DNA from: Isoperla grammatica
Lineage: Eukaryota; Arthropoda; Insecta; Plecoptera; Perlodidae
Reading direction: 5' to 3'
DNA length: 64,000 bases
Assembly: GCA_945910005.1 (NCBI GenBank)
Contig: OX246740.1
Coordinates: 55,421,221 to 55,485,220 of the forward strand
The notes beneath the pieces were generated by a model that saw only the letters and a list, made by a program, of their open reading frames with translations, was not told where the DNA came from and did no database searches. Shown here in pieces: positions 22,789 through 34,200 of this stretch. Both the position numbers and the translations under genes were made by a program. Position 1 is the stretch's first letter. Every line of letters starts with the position of its first letter.

Positions 22789-25700
22789 ATGAAGGTTCTC
22801 GTCAGTTTGGTTCTGTGCGTGTGCGTTGCGTCAGTAGCGTCGGCCGCCACCTGGCACAACTCTAAGGATAACGAGATACTGCACAAACAGTCTCTCGGCG
22901 ATGTCTACTTGGATCGGGTGTACGAAGAGTGCACGGCGACCAAGAACGCGCTCAAGTGCTTCAAGTACCGAGCGCTCAAGTACCTTCACCAGCTGACGAC
23001 AGCAGGTGAGTCAAACACGTGTTATACATTTGCGCGCCAATATTGAAAACAATACATTCTATTTGAATGAAACTCTTTAGTACATACAACCAATTGAATA
23101 GTTTTACTGTTTACATGCAGAATCCTAGAAAACAGAATACATAAATATATCAACAAAAATAGTGTTTAAAATAACTTTTCTGCTAATCGTATATATTTAT
23201 TGTTCTTCTTTGTAAATCAATTGTTCACCAAAACAGGATATAAATTAATTAAATAAATAAATATGAATAGTTAAATAGTTTTTTAACGCTTAACAAAAGG
23301 TTTCTGCTTGTTTGTTTGGATAGAAATGTTACAAAACATCCGACCACAATAAATATAACGTCGATACTAAAATGTGACGCAACAACTTGAGCATGATATG
23401 AGTATTATAACCCACGTGGAAATATTCACACGGGCAACATATTCGCGGCTTCAATATGTCACAATGCGACCCACAAACACAGTCCTGGATGTTCATAATT
23501 GAAGGTTTAAACACACGGATGAGATTGTGGGAATCTCTACCACAATAAACACCGCATTAACAATGCACGTAACAGTAACACCAACAACACAAAGTGAAAG
23601 ACAAAGAAATGTCTGAACATCGGTCTACCGTGTGTACGACTTTCAAAGTCATCATAATCACGTTTGTCATCATCACTTATGATAAACGTTAACGACAATT
23701 AATAATTTCTGTAGCGTGACATAAAGTTGACATAACAAAACCGTGTCCTGTAAGATTTTATGTTGGTTGCTATTTTAACAAACATTTTTTATAAACAAGC
23801 GCATTTTGTTTAATTTTGATACATAACAATGTGACGAAAAAAACGTGCTATTTCTTTTGAGTTAACAAAGCTAACATTTAATATATGAAACATTTCGTGT
23901 AACCGTGACAAAAGATTTGTTTGCTCGCGTACGATTTGTCTAGACGAGTAATTGTAAAAAAATCCGCATTGTTTGACGTTTTATCTACACAAATTACTCT
24001 TTTAAATTACTAAAACATTATTTCAAAAAGCAATCAAGCATTTCCAAATTGTAATAATCCGTGCTGCGCTTGACATTCCTATTTTGTTCTATCAAATTAC
24101 TAAAACAACATTATTTCGAAACCAATTCGATCTTGTTCGAAATGTTGATCACTTTATATTTGCTTTGATTGATCAACGCGCCGATTACGCCGGACGTTCA
24201 AAGGGTTCAAATTAATCTATAAACGCTTCCCACGACGTCCATGATTGTTTCAACCGTACAACAAAAACTCTCCCACATTCGGTGGTCAAGTTTTTCTTGC
24301 CTCACGACCAGCTAAATGAACCACATCCTAGCGCGTAACTATAGGAGCAGCGACCAAGTGAATATGAACACGATCTAGTCTAACTGACACACTTGTGCTA
24401 TATGGACATGCGAACATGTGGGCCGCTCACCCAACATTAGCGGCCGTGAATCATCTTTTAGTGGTCAAGTCTAAGGCGGCCTTGATTTTACGCCCTAATG
24501 TTTGGTGGCCGGCCATACCGCTTAGCAATAAATCTGCGTTGTTTTTTTTATTGGTTATTAATTATATCCTACGCGAAAAAACACGAACACGTTTCTTGTT
24601 TTTTTAAATCGAAATTCAATTCTAAATGATTCTGACTAAAATCGAATCACTTTCTTGTATAGCAGACACAATAAAAAAAAACTAATGATAATTATTCTTA
24701 AAAAATCAAATTAACTCACGAAATTTATGACGGAATATATAAAAACGTTGTTATTAGCTTCAATTTCAAGTTGTTATCAAGTATAGTAATAGATAATCGG
24801 ATTAAACAGCTCTTTAGCCATTGGCTGTGAAAGACAAAATGTTAAGTGCACAATTTTTCGGCCAGTTTCCTTATCTCCAAGTTGTTTGTCCGCAGACCCC
24901 AGTTCCAACACGACCCTATGGGGCCCTATTGGTATCGAGGCCATCCCGGCCAGCCAGAGCGCCTACCCTCTGTTCTTCGACACCCAGCCCAGAGCGATGG
25001 ACTCTGAGTTCGAGCAGATGTCTAAGTACGCCTACCGTCAGCTGGAGCGCTTCGTCTCCACGCATGCACTGACGTGGACACCCGAAGAGTCGGCTGACGG
25101 AGCGCGGTTCATCGACACTGAGAACCCCGAGGTCGAGGTTGAAGGTCAGTATTGGACACAGTGTTGGGGTAGCTTGTGGCTTGCACGTCCAGTGGGCTGT
25201 AGGTACCTCTTTTGGGTTTCTGAGAGGCAGATTGTAGGGACTTTAGAACTTCTAAAGGGGACTATGAGAGCCGTAAGCATGGAGATGTAGGGACCTCAGA
25301 ACTTCTTTTGGGGATTGAAAGACATGCTCGTCATGCTTAGCATCGACTGTAGGGATTACACATTTAGGGGACTATAGGAGTAACGTTCAGTGGGCTTGAC
25401 CCTTAAACTTTTAGCATCGTCCTCCAATTATTCTTTAATTAAAAATTCCCGTGGATAAATTTGTGAGGTATTCGATTTCCTCTCAAACGTCTCTTGTAGA
25501 ATCTCCAATACGGAATGCATTTGATCTAGAATACAGAGGCAATCTATCAATTTACCTTGTCCAGAACACACAAGATCTTATTTACGTAGATTAGTATTTA
25601 ATGTTGTATGATACATTGTTTAAATATGAAACTAATAACTTGTGTGAAAAATGTCGGTTTCAATTCTAAAGCGTGAGACCCTAACATTGTTTTCATAGTT

Positions 25701-27444
25701 GACACATAAAACCAACGAAAAAAGAGTTGTTTGAGTGTCACTTTTGGCCGAGCGATTACTCAATTACTCGAGTAATAGTCTGCAATTTGTGAGTGTGCAA
25801 TTACTCCTGGCCCCAATGAGCTTCCCAGACTCTCAAACTCTCGCGTCGTGCCGGCCGGGCTAACAAGACAGGTAGCGGAGACGATTACTGACGAGACTGT
25901 AATTATCATCTTTACGTAAGTAGCGCGCCCATTCATTTGATGCCGATCTAGATAGTTCTCACTGTACGCTTGTTATTGTCCCGCCGTGGTCCCATCTAGC
26001 ACCAGGTCACGATCATTGGGGTTTGCCTCTCATATCTTTGCAACGATGCTAATCGAGACAATGAGTGGGTGATTAGGAAGATCAAAGCACGCCACATGAC
26101 ATCCATGCCCTAGCCAGGATTCGAACCTGGAACGCAGGAACCGTGGTTTAATAGACGGCGGCCAACTACGCCGGCTAGCTTTCAGGTCACTTTTGAGGTT
26201 TCATTTTAAAAAGTATCATTAGTTTACACTTTAAAGATGATTTCCCTCAAAATTAGTTACTTAATACCTAGTTTTGAGTGACTCTTATGCAAAGTACCGT
26301 ATTTAACTTCCTGTTTTTAAAGCGTCTTCCTAGTTGCAACATAATTAAATGACGTGACACCATCAAAACCAACTACTATACAAACAAACCAGTTTCCGAT
26401 AGTTTTATGACGAAACATGTCCTCACTATTATTATAATTAACGGCCCCATTACCCCAATTCACACGAAGCACCACAGATTTGGTCGTGCCGCTAACCAGT
26501 ATTGGCCGAAGTGGGTTCTCTAGTGACTTTGACCTTGACCAGGGGTCAGGCAACGGCCCACTTCGCTGACCGCCGAATAGCCGATGGGCTACGAAGTGAT
26601 TATGACATCGTGACCGGGTCACTGACATGGATCACTCGGACTCAAGCGTCATAGGTTGCGTACATGCTGGTGCAACAGTCAGGTCCACATGCAGTTCTTT
26701 CAAAACTGCTTTCGAGTTATTTTTATATCGATGCGCACATACACAAAATGTTACCAGTTTAAAATTGTAATCAAGAATAAAATTGGCCATTTATCAACTT
26801 TTTTCGCATCGCGATGCAGTTCTGGGGCGGAAGTTTCAGTAACTATAAATACCACGGATAAGTGGATAAGCTCTATATGGAGTCTTTCAGCCACACGTTG
26901 TGATCTTAAATAACAAGTTTAAAACAATTATCACATCATATTGAACATGATTGGTAAAACAGTTCGATTTTCCGGAAAAAGTATCAAATTATTTACAATG
27001 ATTGTGTTTTACCTATGTGACTGTTCGCTAACCCTCGAACGCTTTATGTTTCCAGAGGGCCGAGGCAAGAAGAAGAAGAAGAAGCAGATCAAGATGATCC
27101 TCCCCCTCCTCATGTTCTTCAAGCTGAAGGTGCTCCTCAAGCTGATCCTCATCAAGGTAATCTTCATCAAGAAGCTCCTCATCATCGGAAGCGCCCTCCT
27201 GCTGCCCACCATCCTCAGCCAGAAGATCATGAAGCTGAAGGAGGTGATCTCCTCTCCCGTGGTGCACCACTCGTCCCACGACCACGGCTGGTCCGACGGC
27301 GGCGGTGGCCACTCATCGTACGGAGGCGGCGGTGACAGTTACAAGCAGTACGGCCGCATGAACAAGCGGGCAGCTCATGACGTCACGGAGCAGGAGAACG
27401 CTGCGCAGGACATGGCCTACCAGGCGTACGTCTACAAGGTCTAA
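22789..27444 (+). CDS. Osi: Osiris-family protein (DUF1676), three exons, 284 residues
   Basis: Exons are 22789-23005, 24896-25144 and 27056-27444 (TAA at 27442-27444). Both introns are GT-AG and phase 1, and the frame is continuous. Order: signal peptide 1-19 ending ASA; cysteine pair C48 and C57 in ECTATKNALKC; possible N-glycosylation at N77; acidic stretch ending exon 2; KKKKKK at 160-165; hydrophobic segment about 167-211 broken by lysines at 178, 180, 184, 189, 194 and 195; His/Gly-rich linker 226-248; dibasic KR at 259-260; and the family motif AQDMAY at 272-277. Signal peptide, two-Cys region, hydrophobic stretch and AQxLAY-type tail are the Osiris hallmarks, and the length fits. Known Osiris proteins act in secretory or endosomal membranes of cuticle-forming epithelia. 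The paralogue number cannot be set by eye. Osiris genes normally cluster, but no second one lies in this window. Confidence 0.9.
23006..24895 (+). other. Osiris intron 1 (1890 bp, phase 1)
   Basis: Donor GTGAGT follows GACAGCAG; acceptor is TTGTTTGTCCGCAG. The content is AT-rich with no repeat family recognised, apart from a small hairpin near 24420 (GGCCGCT ... AGCGGCC, 11-base loop). A GC-richer patch at 24300-24530 shows no coding signal. Confidence 0.85.
26103..26180 (-). repeat. tRNA-derived SINE head in Osiris intron 2
   Basis: On the minus strand, a box A-like CGGCGTAGTTGG (26162-26173) is followed about 35 bases later by a consensus box B GGTTCGAATCC (26117-26127). The T-arm stem CCAGG/CCTGG is perfect, but the acceptor stem does not pair properly. 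It is most likely the head of a SINE or a tRNA pseudogene, antisense to the host gene. Confidence 0.55.
26530..26538 (-). promoter_or_regulatory. FTZ-F1-type site (TCAAGGTCA on minus) in Osiris intron 2
   Basis: TGACCTTGA is the exact complement of the FTZ-F1/SF-1 consensus YCAAGGYCR. A further receptor-type half-site (GGGGTCA) lies a few bases downstream, and TGACTTTGACC just upstream. FTZ-F1 is a moulting-cycle factor in insects, and Osiris genes are expressed in cuticle-secreting stages, so the position is suggestive. A 9-bp match is expected by chance now and then, so this is weak. Confidence 0.3.
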
Positions 27445-27550
27445 CTCGACACGTTGTAGGCCTATGACGTCACGGAGCAGGAGAACGCTGCGCAGGACAT
27501 GGCCTACCAGGCGTACGTCTACAAGGTCTAACTTGACACGTTCTAGGACT
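27377..27550 (+). repeat. Tandem duplication (2 x 87 bp) of the Osiris C-terminal coding end
   Basis: 27377-27463 and 27464-27550 differ at three positions in 87. The first copy contains the last 22 codons of the gene, the TAA at 27442-27444 and 19 bases of 3' UTR. The second repeats all of this after the stop, in the same frame (87 = 29 codons), with its own TAA at 27529-27531. All 21 residues from DVTEQE to VYKV are unchanged in copy 2. Copy 2 would only be translated by read-through of TAA and then an in-frame TAG at 27457-27459. Confidence 0.95.
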
Positions 27551-27674
27551 ATGATGCAACTTTGCGCTGCTTTCGCTCTTCACTAAACACGGCTTCGGGT
27601 CTTATTCTCTACGCTCTGGCACTACACGGGTCTCTTGAATCAACGATGCGCCATCCACAACTATCTGCTCTTTA

Positions 27675-27680
27675 ATTAAA
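27675..27680 (+). terminator. Candidate polyadenylation signal ATTAAA for Osiris
   Basis: ATTAAA about 230 bases after the stop codon, in TTTAATTAAAAAG. AATAAA next occurs near 27918, beyond the GACA repeat, so the nearer hexamer is preferred. Confidence 0.4.
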
Positions 27681-27786
27681 AAGATATTAAGTATCCCTTA
27701 CAACATCGCTTCAGCTGACACAACATTTTCTTTTTTAACTAGATATGAAAACTCTTGGCTGTGAAATTAAGAGGTTATAAAGACGA

Positions 27787-27801
27787 ACTGACAGACAGAC
27801 G

Positions 27802-27845
<44 letters not shown>

Positions 27846-27846
27846 G
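27787..27846. repeat. (GACA)n microsatellite
   Basis: About 14 units of GACA with two GGAC interruptions near the start. Confidence 0.95.
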
Positions 27847-27849
27847 CCA

Positions 27850-29975
27850 ATGCTAAAACCTTTTTAGCGAGCCCCATTATATTTGACATCAAACAACCCT
27901 TCAATATTCAGTCCTAAAATAAATTACAAGCGACTATCAAAAGTTTGAAGTCGCTCCGTAGGAACAAAAGATTTCACTCGATCGTAAAATTGTGAGCCTT
28001 CTAGTCTTAATAAGCCATTGTTCCGTAGAAAATAATTCCTCCTCTGGTAATTTTCCTCTTTTGAAAAACGGACACGAGTTAAACGTCATTATTTCTAAAC
28101 TGTTTCCGGTAGCTCCGAACATTACCCACGCGTTTCTATTCAGATACGTGAATAACCACAGATTCTACATTTATTCAACGTGTTCACTGAACACAGTGAA
28201 TGCACAAAACAAAAGCAATTTAATTTGGATGTAATTTTCATTAGAAATAAACTTCTATGGTCGACGGTTTGCAATACAAACACTGCAAACCATTCACGCA
28301 ATGCAACCACATACATGATTGATAAAAACAACAGTTCATATATTTAAATTACCCTTTGCTAATCAAATTACACGAACAAATCTAAACTCCGTTTATATAT
28401 ATTTTTGAACATAAAAAAGTCACAAAATTAATTTCATATCAAAATAATCAGATATAGAACTAAAAAAAAACGACAATATTGATTTAAGGGTTTTCCTTCA
28501 AAATCCAACATGTACATATTCACAGTTTGGGTGGAAAAGCGAAAACTCTAGGACAAAACGACGGACTAACTGACAGATAGACAGACAGACAGACGAACAC
28601 GAAGACATGCTGACTAGTAGACAGATAGACAGACAAAAAGACATACAGACAGACTTACTCTTTTGCCGGCCGATTTCTATATAAACCTCCTCTATTTCTT
28701 TAGCTAACAATTCCTTTGGATTGGTCTACTCTTTGCCGTACTTAATCTATAAACGCATCTTCAATACTTTCCATTGTGATTCTACGTAATACTCCTGGTT
28801 AATTTGCAAAACCCTCAACGATTTGGTAACAATACCCTTTTACTTCTGCTTATTCTGTTTTTTACAGTCTTGCTTTTTCAATTCAAACTTCGTCTCTCTA
28901 GCTGTAAGAAACTGACAACAATTTCAAAACTTTATACTCAATATCCGGAGAAACTACTATTGGAAAATGGTAAAAAACAAAAATGGATTCATTTAAAAAT
29001 CTGAATTGTTCTCATATTCACTGTACGCCTTCACAATTTGTCATGTTATTCAACTTGTTCAAAAAACAGCCTACCCTTGCACAACTATAGCTATGCAACT
29101 TCAACACACTGCCTATAAGAAACGAAACCATAATCTACCCTGCTTCTGCTTCGCTCTTCACAAATGTTTGTCGTGATTCCACACAAACTCTACAAAACGC
29201 AAATTATGCATCATTCGCATTCTTGTCTGATCTAGGAATTGTGTGAATATAATATATATTTATTGACTCCAGTATTTATTATACGGTGAATTATTATTCT
29301 ACCAGATGTCAACATGTTAACCATAATTTATTGAACTTTGTTATTGTTGTATTTATTTAGTAATCGGAAGATTACTTGTTATTTGTTAAATAAATATAAA
29401 CATAAAAATATAATTATTGCATTTTCTTACTCCTGGTATCTGTCTGTAGTCCCAATGGTTAACACTCATACTTGTTCATACATACTCTCCTTATGGTTCA
29501 TACTTTATAGAGTTCCGCTCAGTCTGAGCTCACTTTGGTTTACCTCCCGTCTTCCTAAGTTGTTTGTTTCCATGTGCCCAAACTACCTTATTAACCCATC
29601 ATACCTGATACTCATTTCTGCAAGACAATCTTGTATCTCATGATCATGCTCATATCCATGCTGGCTCTATTGCGATCACTACATATAATTATATAAGGTA
29701 TTACTACCCATCGGAAACATACTTTGAACATTATGCTTATCAATTAAGGGAAAAAACGAGTTGAATGCTTATCTCAATACTCGAGAAATATACCGATATA
29801 GATTCGTTTTGATAACATTCAGTCTAGCCCAGGTAAATTGAACACTACATCTGATTACAAACAATAAACTACAATGAGATAATTTATATGACAAGGTTAC
29901 CAGAATACTATCAAGACAGACATGAGACCATATTCTGCAACTTTTCATTGTATTGTAGGCACCACCTACATCTTA
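27850..29975. other. Intergenic, no gene recognised
   Basis: AT-rich. An interrupted GACA/GATA repeat lies at about 28563-28655. A 101-codon hydrophobic open frame at 29338-29643 starts from TTG and looks like translated T-rich DNA. Confidence 0.5.
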
Positions 29976-29980
29976 AAATT

Positions 29981-30076
29981 AATTCTGCCTGAATTCAAAC
30001 TTTTTTGTTCAATATAAAATAACACTCGATTCATAACAAAACTGAGTTCAGGCAGAATTCGTTTCAGGATACACAG
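29981..30076. repeat. Short inverted-repeat element, copy 1 (TCTGCCTGAATTC family)
   Basis: Arms ATTCTGCCTGAATTCA and the complement ATTCTGCCTGAACTCA (one mismatch) bound about 80 bp, followed by GTTTCAGGATACACAG. The same start (TCTGCCTGAATTC) and end (AATTCGTTTCAGGA, then A.ACA) occur at 58871-58965. Probably a small non-autonomous element; no target duplication is seen. Confidence 0.6.
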
Positions 30077-31072
30077 TAAAAGGTTACGAAAAGGGCGCCT
30101 GAACAGACGCATTCGAACCGACCCGAATTGGATACGCGACACACAAAACCACGTTGCCATTGCCACCTGTAGCCACATGTTTCCGGGTAGGACTCCCTAG
30201 GTGGTCAAGGTCAGAGGACAAGGGCAAATGAGGACAAAGATGAAAGCGAGGGAACACTTCCACCTGCCTGACGACGTAGTCGACAATGGTAATGAAACGA
30301 TGCAAGTATAATTAAATTTCCCGGTTTTTAATTGTTTTCACCCCTGAAAATAGCCAAGCTGCTTCACGAGTATACCAATACATATTAATTTGACCCCCTA
30401 ATTTATAGAGTTACGGATTGGATTGTCAGGTTTGGCTTGAGAAGAGGCCGCACGATACCGAAATATTGGCTTGAAACCGGTTCTGGGTCAAAGATCAAAT
30501 AAACGCGCATAAATAAGCTTATATGTGTACAGGTCAAATAGTTCTGCGTGTTTTTCAATACTGAGACGGTAGTTTGTTTCCGCAAATATTAATTAAAATT
30601 TAACATACTGAAAAAATCTACAGATTCCACAATACCAAAGTAGGCGTGTATACTAGCTTTCGCATTCCCTGAAATTAAGGTGGTTGGTTCTATAGACGAT
30701 ATAAACACATGCTTCTACGCAAAATTACATCTGTGTACATGACAGGTTGTATGGGATGTACACGCATTCACTCCCTTATAACTAGGAAAGTTTTAAGTAG
30801 GATTAGGCAAAGAGAACCTCAATTATTTGCACGAAGAAACATTCAATTTAATGACATTACAGTACGAGATATAAATATAAGTACCTTCAAGACAATAATA
30901 TACGGTTGCTAGCAGGCACATCCATTGAACCATTCTTTTTTTCAGAAATTAACTTTTGCCAACTAGTACGGCAGCACCAGATCGTGAGACTTTCCTAAGG
31001 TTTTCTGTTCGTAGCTTTGAAACAACTTCTAAACAACTTCTTCTTTCTTTGCGGGAAAATACACAAGACAGA
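30077..31072. other. Intergenic, no gene recognised
   Basis: No coding or repeat signal stands out. Short open frames on both strands are not supported. Confidence 0.5.
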
Positions 31073-31224
31073 TATTATAAGGGTCTTCAGACAACGAAAA
31101 CAAATATATTCAAAATGCGCTACGTTTGGATTGAACAGGTTAATATCTTGTAACTCTTTTTTTAATCTAAGCGTAATGAAGTTTTCCATGTATTGGTTCT
31201 CGTTGTCTGTAGACCCTTATAATA
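31073..31224. mobile_element. MITE, TTATAAGGGTCT termini, TA target duplication
   Basis: Terminal inverted repeats of about 34 bases (TATTATAAGGGTCTTCAGAC and onward; right end the complement of TATTATAAGGGTCTACAGAC) with four mismatches. Read as TTATAAGGGTC...GACCCTTATAA, the element is flanked by TA on both sides, as in Tc1/mariner-type insertions. About 150 bp in total, without coding capacity. Confidence 0.8.
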
Positions 31225-34200
31225 CCTAGCTGCGGTTTCTTCCAACAATTTCGATTTAAAAAGTTGTTTTAAAGATAGAAACGAACAGAACCCCAATCAT
31301 TCTCCTTTGATGTTGCCCTCAACATAGTAGAAACAATTAAACACGTTGAAAACACAATAGAACGCACAGAAAGCAAAACACATAAAAACCGTAATTGCGA
31401 TTTTCTCTTAGCAAAGTTTCTATAGCAGTCAAAACAAGAAACTCTTCCTACAAAAGACAGAGTATACGGACGAAAAATAGGCTAGTTTTCTTTCAGGCAG
31501 ACTTTTCTTTTTCTTTCACGAGACATTAGTAAATCTTTTCATCCGCGGCATCAACGCGTATAACGACATCCTCGCATCAACGCGTAAAGCTCTAACTGCA
31601 TTAGCATTGAGCCTGTCCGGTACAACAGAAGAATTCCACTCGAGGTGAGAGTATAACTTGTAATAGCAGCTAACAAGAACCAGCAGAGCTTCTTCTGTGT
31701 AGCGAGATGAAGGAAAACATCTCCTTTCTGATTGGTCGACAGGTGACTGGTGACGTCACACATATTGTCATCCCCTATGCTCTATCCGGCCTCATCAGGT
31801 GACTAGAGTTTACTCATTTTCAGCCCTTTTGTAAAAACCCTTCGACGGTAAGACAGTTGAACGACCGGAAGTAAGAGGGTCTTCCCGAAATACGCTCGTA
31901 TACCCGCCATGTTAGTGCTTGAAGAGGAATCACTTTTACTGCTTTTACAGATGATTGGTCCTAATTGATTTACATGTCTGAAAAATCACTGGGTAACTAA
32001 GAAACCTGACATGTCGTCAACATTGTTATTGAGTATGGATACAATTTTGAAAGTCCATCGTGTTTTCGGAAGAATACTAATGCATTTGGCGACAAGGGAG
32101 ATACGTAAGTGGTATACACAAACGGATGTAGCTTTTCCCACTCACCAGATAGGTTCGGACGGAGATTATAGCTAGAAGAAAGAAACCTTATTCGCCGACT
32201 GTTGACGTCTCAACGAGCCAACCAAAACATTGTCAGCTCTTCTCCTTTTTTTGCGGCACACGAGTGCGTTTCAGTGTCCCTCGCACTCTCGGCCCATCAA
32301 GCAAACGGCGAGGTGGCACTTTCCACGGACATGGACATTTCTCTGCCCTTTCTTACAGCGCGTTCGAGGCAAACACATGGGGACCATCATCATCATCATT
32401 TAGTGTTATTATGTTGGGTTTTGCGTAGTTCTTTGGTCACGTGGCGTTATTTCGTCCCTGGGGTGAAGGGCGGATCGGCGCGTGCGCACCAATCTTCATA
32501 CCGAGGAATAGAGCCGCTGGTTGGACTCGTTTTAAACGTATCTATGTCGACACTTTGCGTAGATCGACGATAATTATACGGAATAATTACCCAGTTGATT
32601 AATCTGTCATGCTCGGAAGGAAAATGCTGAATCGACAGACAGACAGTTTTAACGCATAAGATTATCAACCGTCTCGTAGATTGGATTTTCACAGAGAATC
32701 GGATGTCATCTTGATTATCATTAAAATATTACTATCACGTTTATGTTATAACTTACATATAAAGGAGTTTTAATTTTTTTTAAACGGTTCATTGTTGAAT
32801 TTCAAAATGTTCAATATTAATTATGTCCTGATTTTCTGAAAATAGAAGTATGGGTATGAGATATAAAATGTTATTAGGCGATGATATGTATACCAATTGG
32901 AAGGAAAATGTTTTAAAAAGTTGTGGGTTGCGGGTGCGGTTTGAGTTTTAACTTGGCAGTGGCGGGATGACATATTTCCTACCCCCGCAGTTCTCTACTG
33001 TGCGTGCACGTGTACTTGCAATGCACTCTACGTAGTGCAAGTCCGGCCGCGTCCCATGTGGTCCAGGCAAGCGACTCTATGCGGCAACGAGGACAGATAA
33101 CATTGACACCTGGCTACACACACACATACCTCACAAGTAAAGCCTCACCTAGCATCGTACGATATTTGTATTCATTCCAGTAGCTTAAGTTAGCGAGCAT
33201 GCTCACTTGCACAGCACACAAACTGCATGGTGGGTGTAATTGCATTTGTAATGGAAGAAATAGCGGAATTTGCCCTCGACATTACGGTTGAAAACCGCAA
33301 GAAATTATCATATTATATTTTTACACATTACTTAAAGATGAATAACTTCAACTTGTATGTTAATTTTCCAGTGCTTGAGGCTTCACAGAACGCTTTTGCT
33401 CACCAGGGAAAAGAGTTTTCTGGTCTCGAGAAAAACTGACTTTTGCATAGTTTTAATATTGAAATATAAACAGAGGTTTCGCAACGTGTACGTTTTGATT
33501 CAATAACAGGAGACACATAGAAAAAGATTCTATGAAAACAATGTGTTTTGACGTAGATGTTACATTAATTACTTTTTCCATTGCGTTTGTTCTAATATTT
33601 TCTTTGAAATATACACGCAACGGTGCCTTCAATTCTACATAATATATGCAACGTTTTAGATATGCGTGTGTTCACAAACGACCTAAAAAAACCACCAAAT
33701 GGTACAATTACCGTCCTATGAAACCTTTTCAAAATACAGTCGTTATTTTTATGAAAAGTCAAATTATTTTATGGACAGAACACATTGCAAAGAAACAAAT
33801 GAGTTATTAAATAATTTATAAATCTATTCCATATAATTATCTGTATGACCTTTAAGAAAGCATCACTGGGCGTAGAAAAAAACGATTCTTTTGAGATCTA
33901 GGGTAAAAGTTAAATTGACCTTGACTTCAAAATTTACATCCCCTTATATATTCCCCAGATAACTTTGTTACTTATTTGCCAACTACTATTCGAAACTAAT
34001 GAAATAACTTTGTAGCAGCTGAAAGGTATTTGCAGTTTCTACGTAATACTACATAAACTAATACAACAAAATAAAAATGAAACAGCTAAAAGGTATTTCC
34101 AGTTTCCATCCCCCGTAATGTTTCAATTACCTTTATGCAAAGTGCACTTCGGATCGACGCTTCCTGATCATAACATGTGAGATGTGTCGAATTGCATCTG

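Larger units (their letters stand above)
25145..27055 (+). other. Osiris intron 2 (1911 bp, phase 1)
   Basis: Donor GTCAGT follows GTTGAAG; acceptor is CGCTTTATGTTTCCAG. At 25210-25385 a degenerate repeat starts three times with TGTAGGGA (units of roughly 50-90 bases, including AGAACTTCT and GGGGACTAT). A tRNA-like SINE (26103-26180, minus) and an FTZ-F1-type site (26530-26538) also lie in this intron. Confidence 0.85.

Noticed and set aside
27028..27312. Minus-strand open frames opposite Osiris exon 3 (acidic, Leu-rich)
   Set aside because: Mirror of the lysine- and leucine-rich coding strand (AAG and CTC codons read backward). The plus strand has the family motif and splice sites.
27377..27586. 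Plus-strand Thr/Arg/Ser-rich open frame over the Osiris tail
   Set aside because: Out-of-frame reading of the tandem 87-bp units.
32202..32573. 123-codon open frame with a His run
   Set aside because: No ATG start. The His run comes from a CAT repeat, and the rest has low stop density because of GC content.
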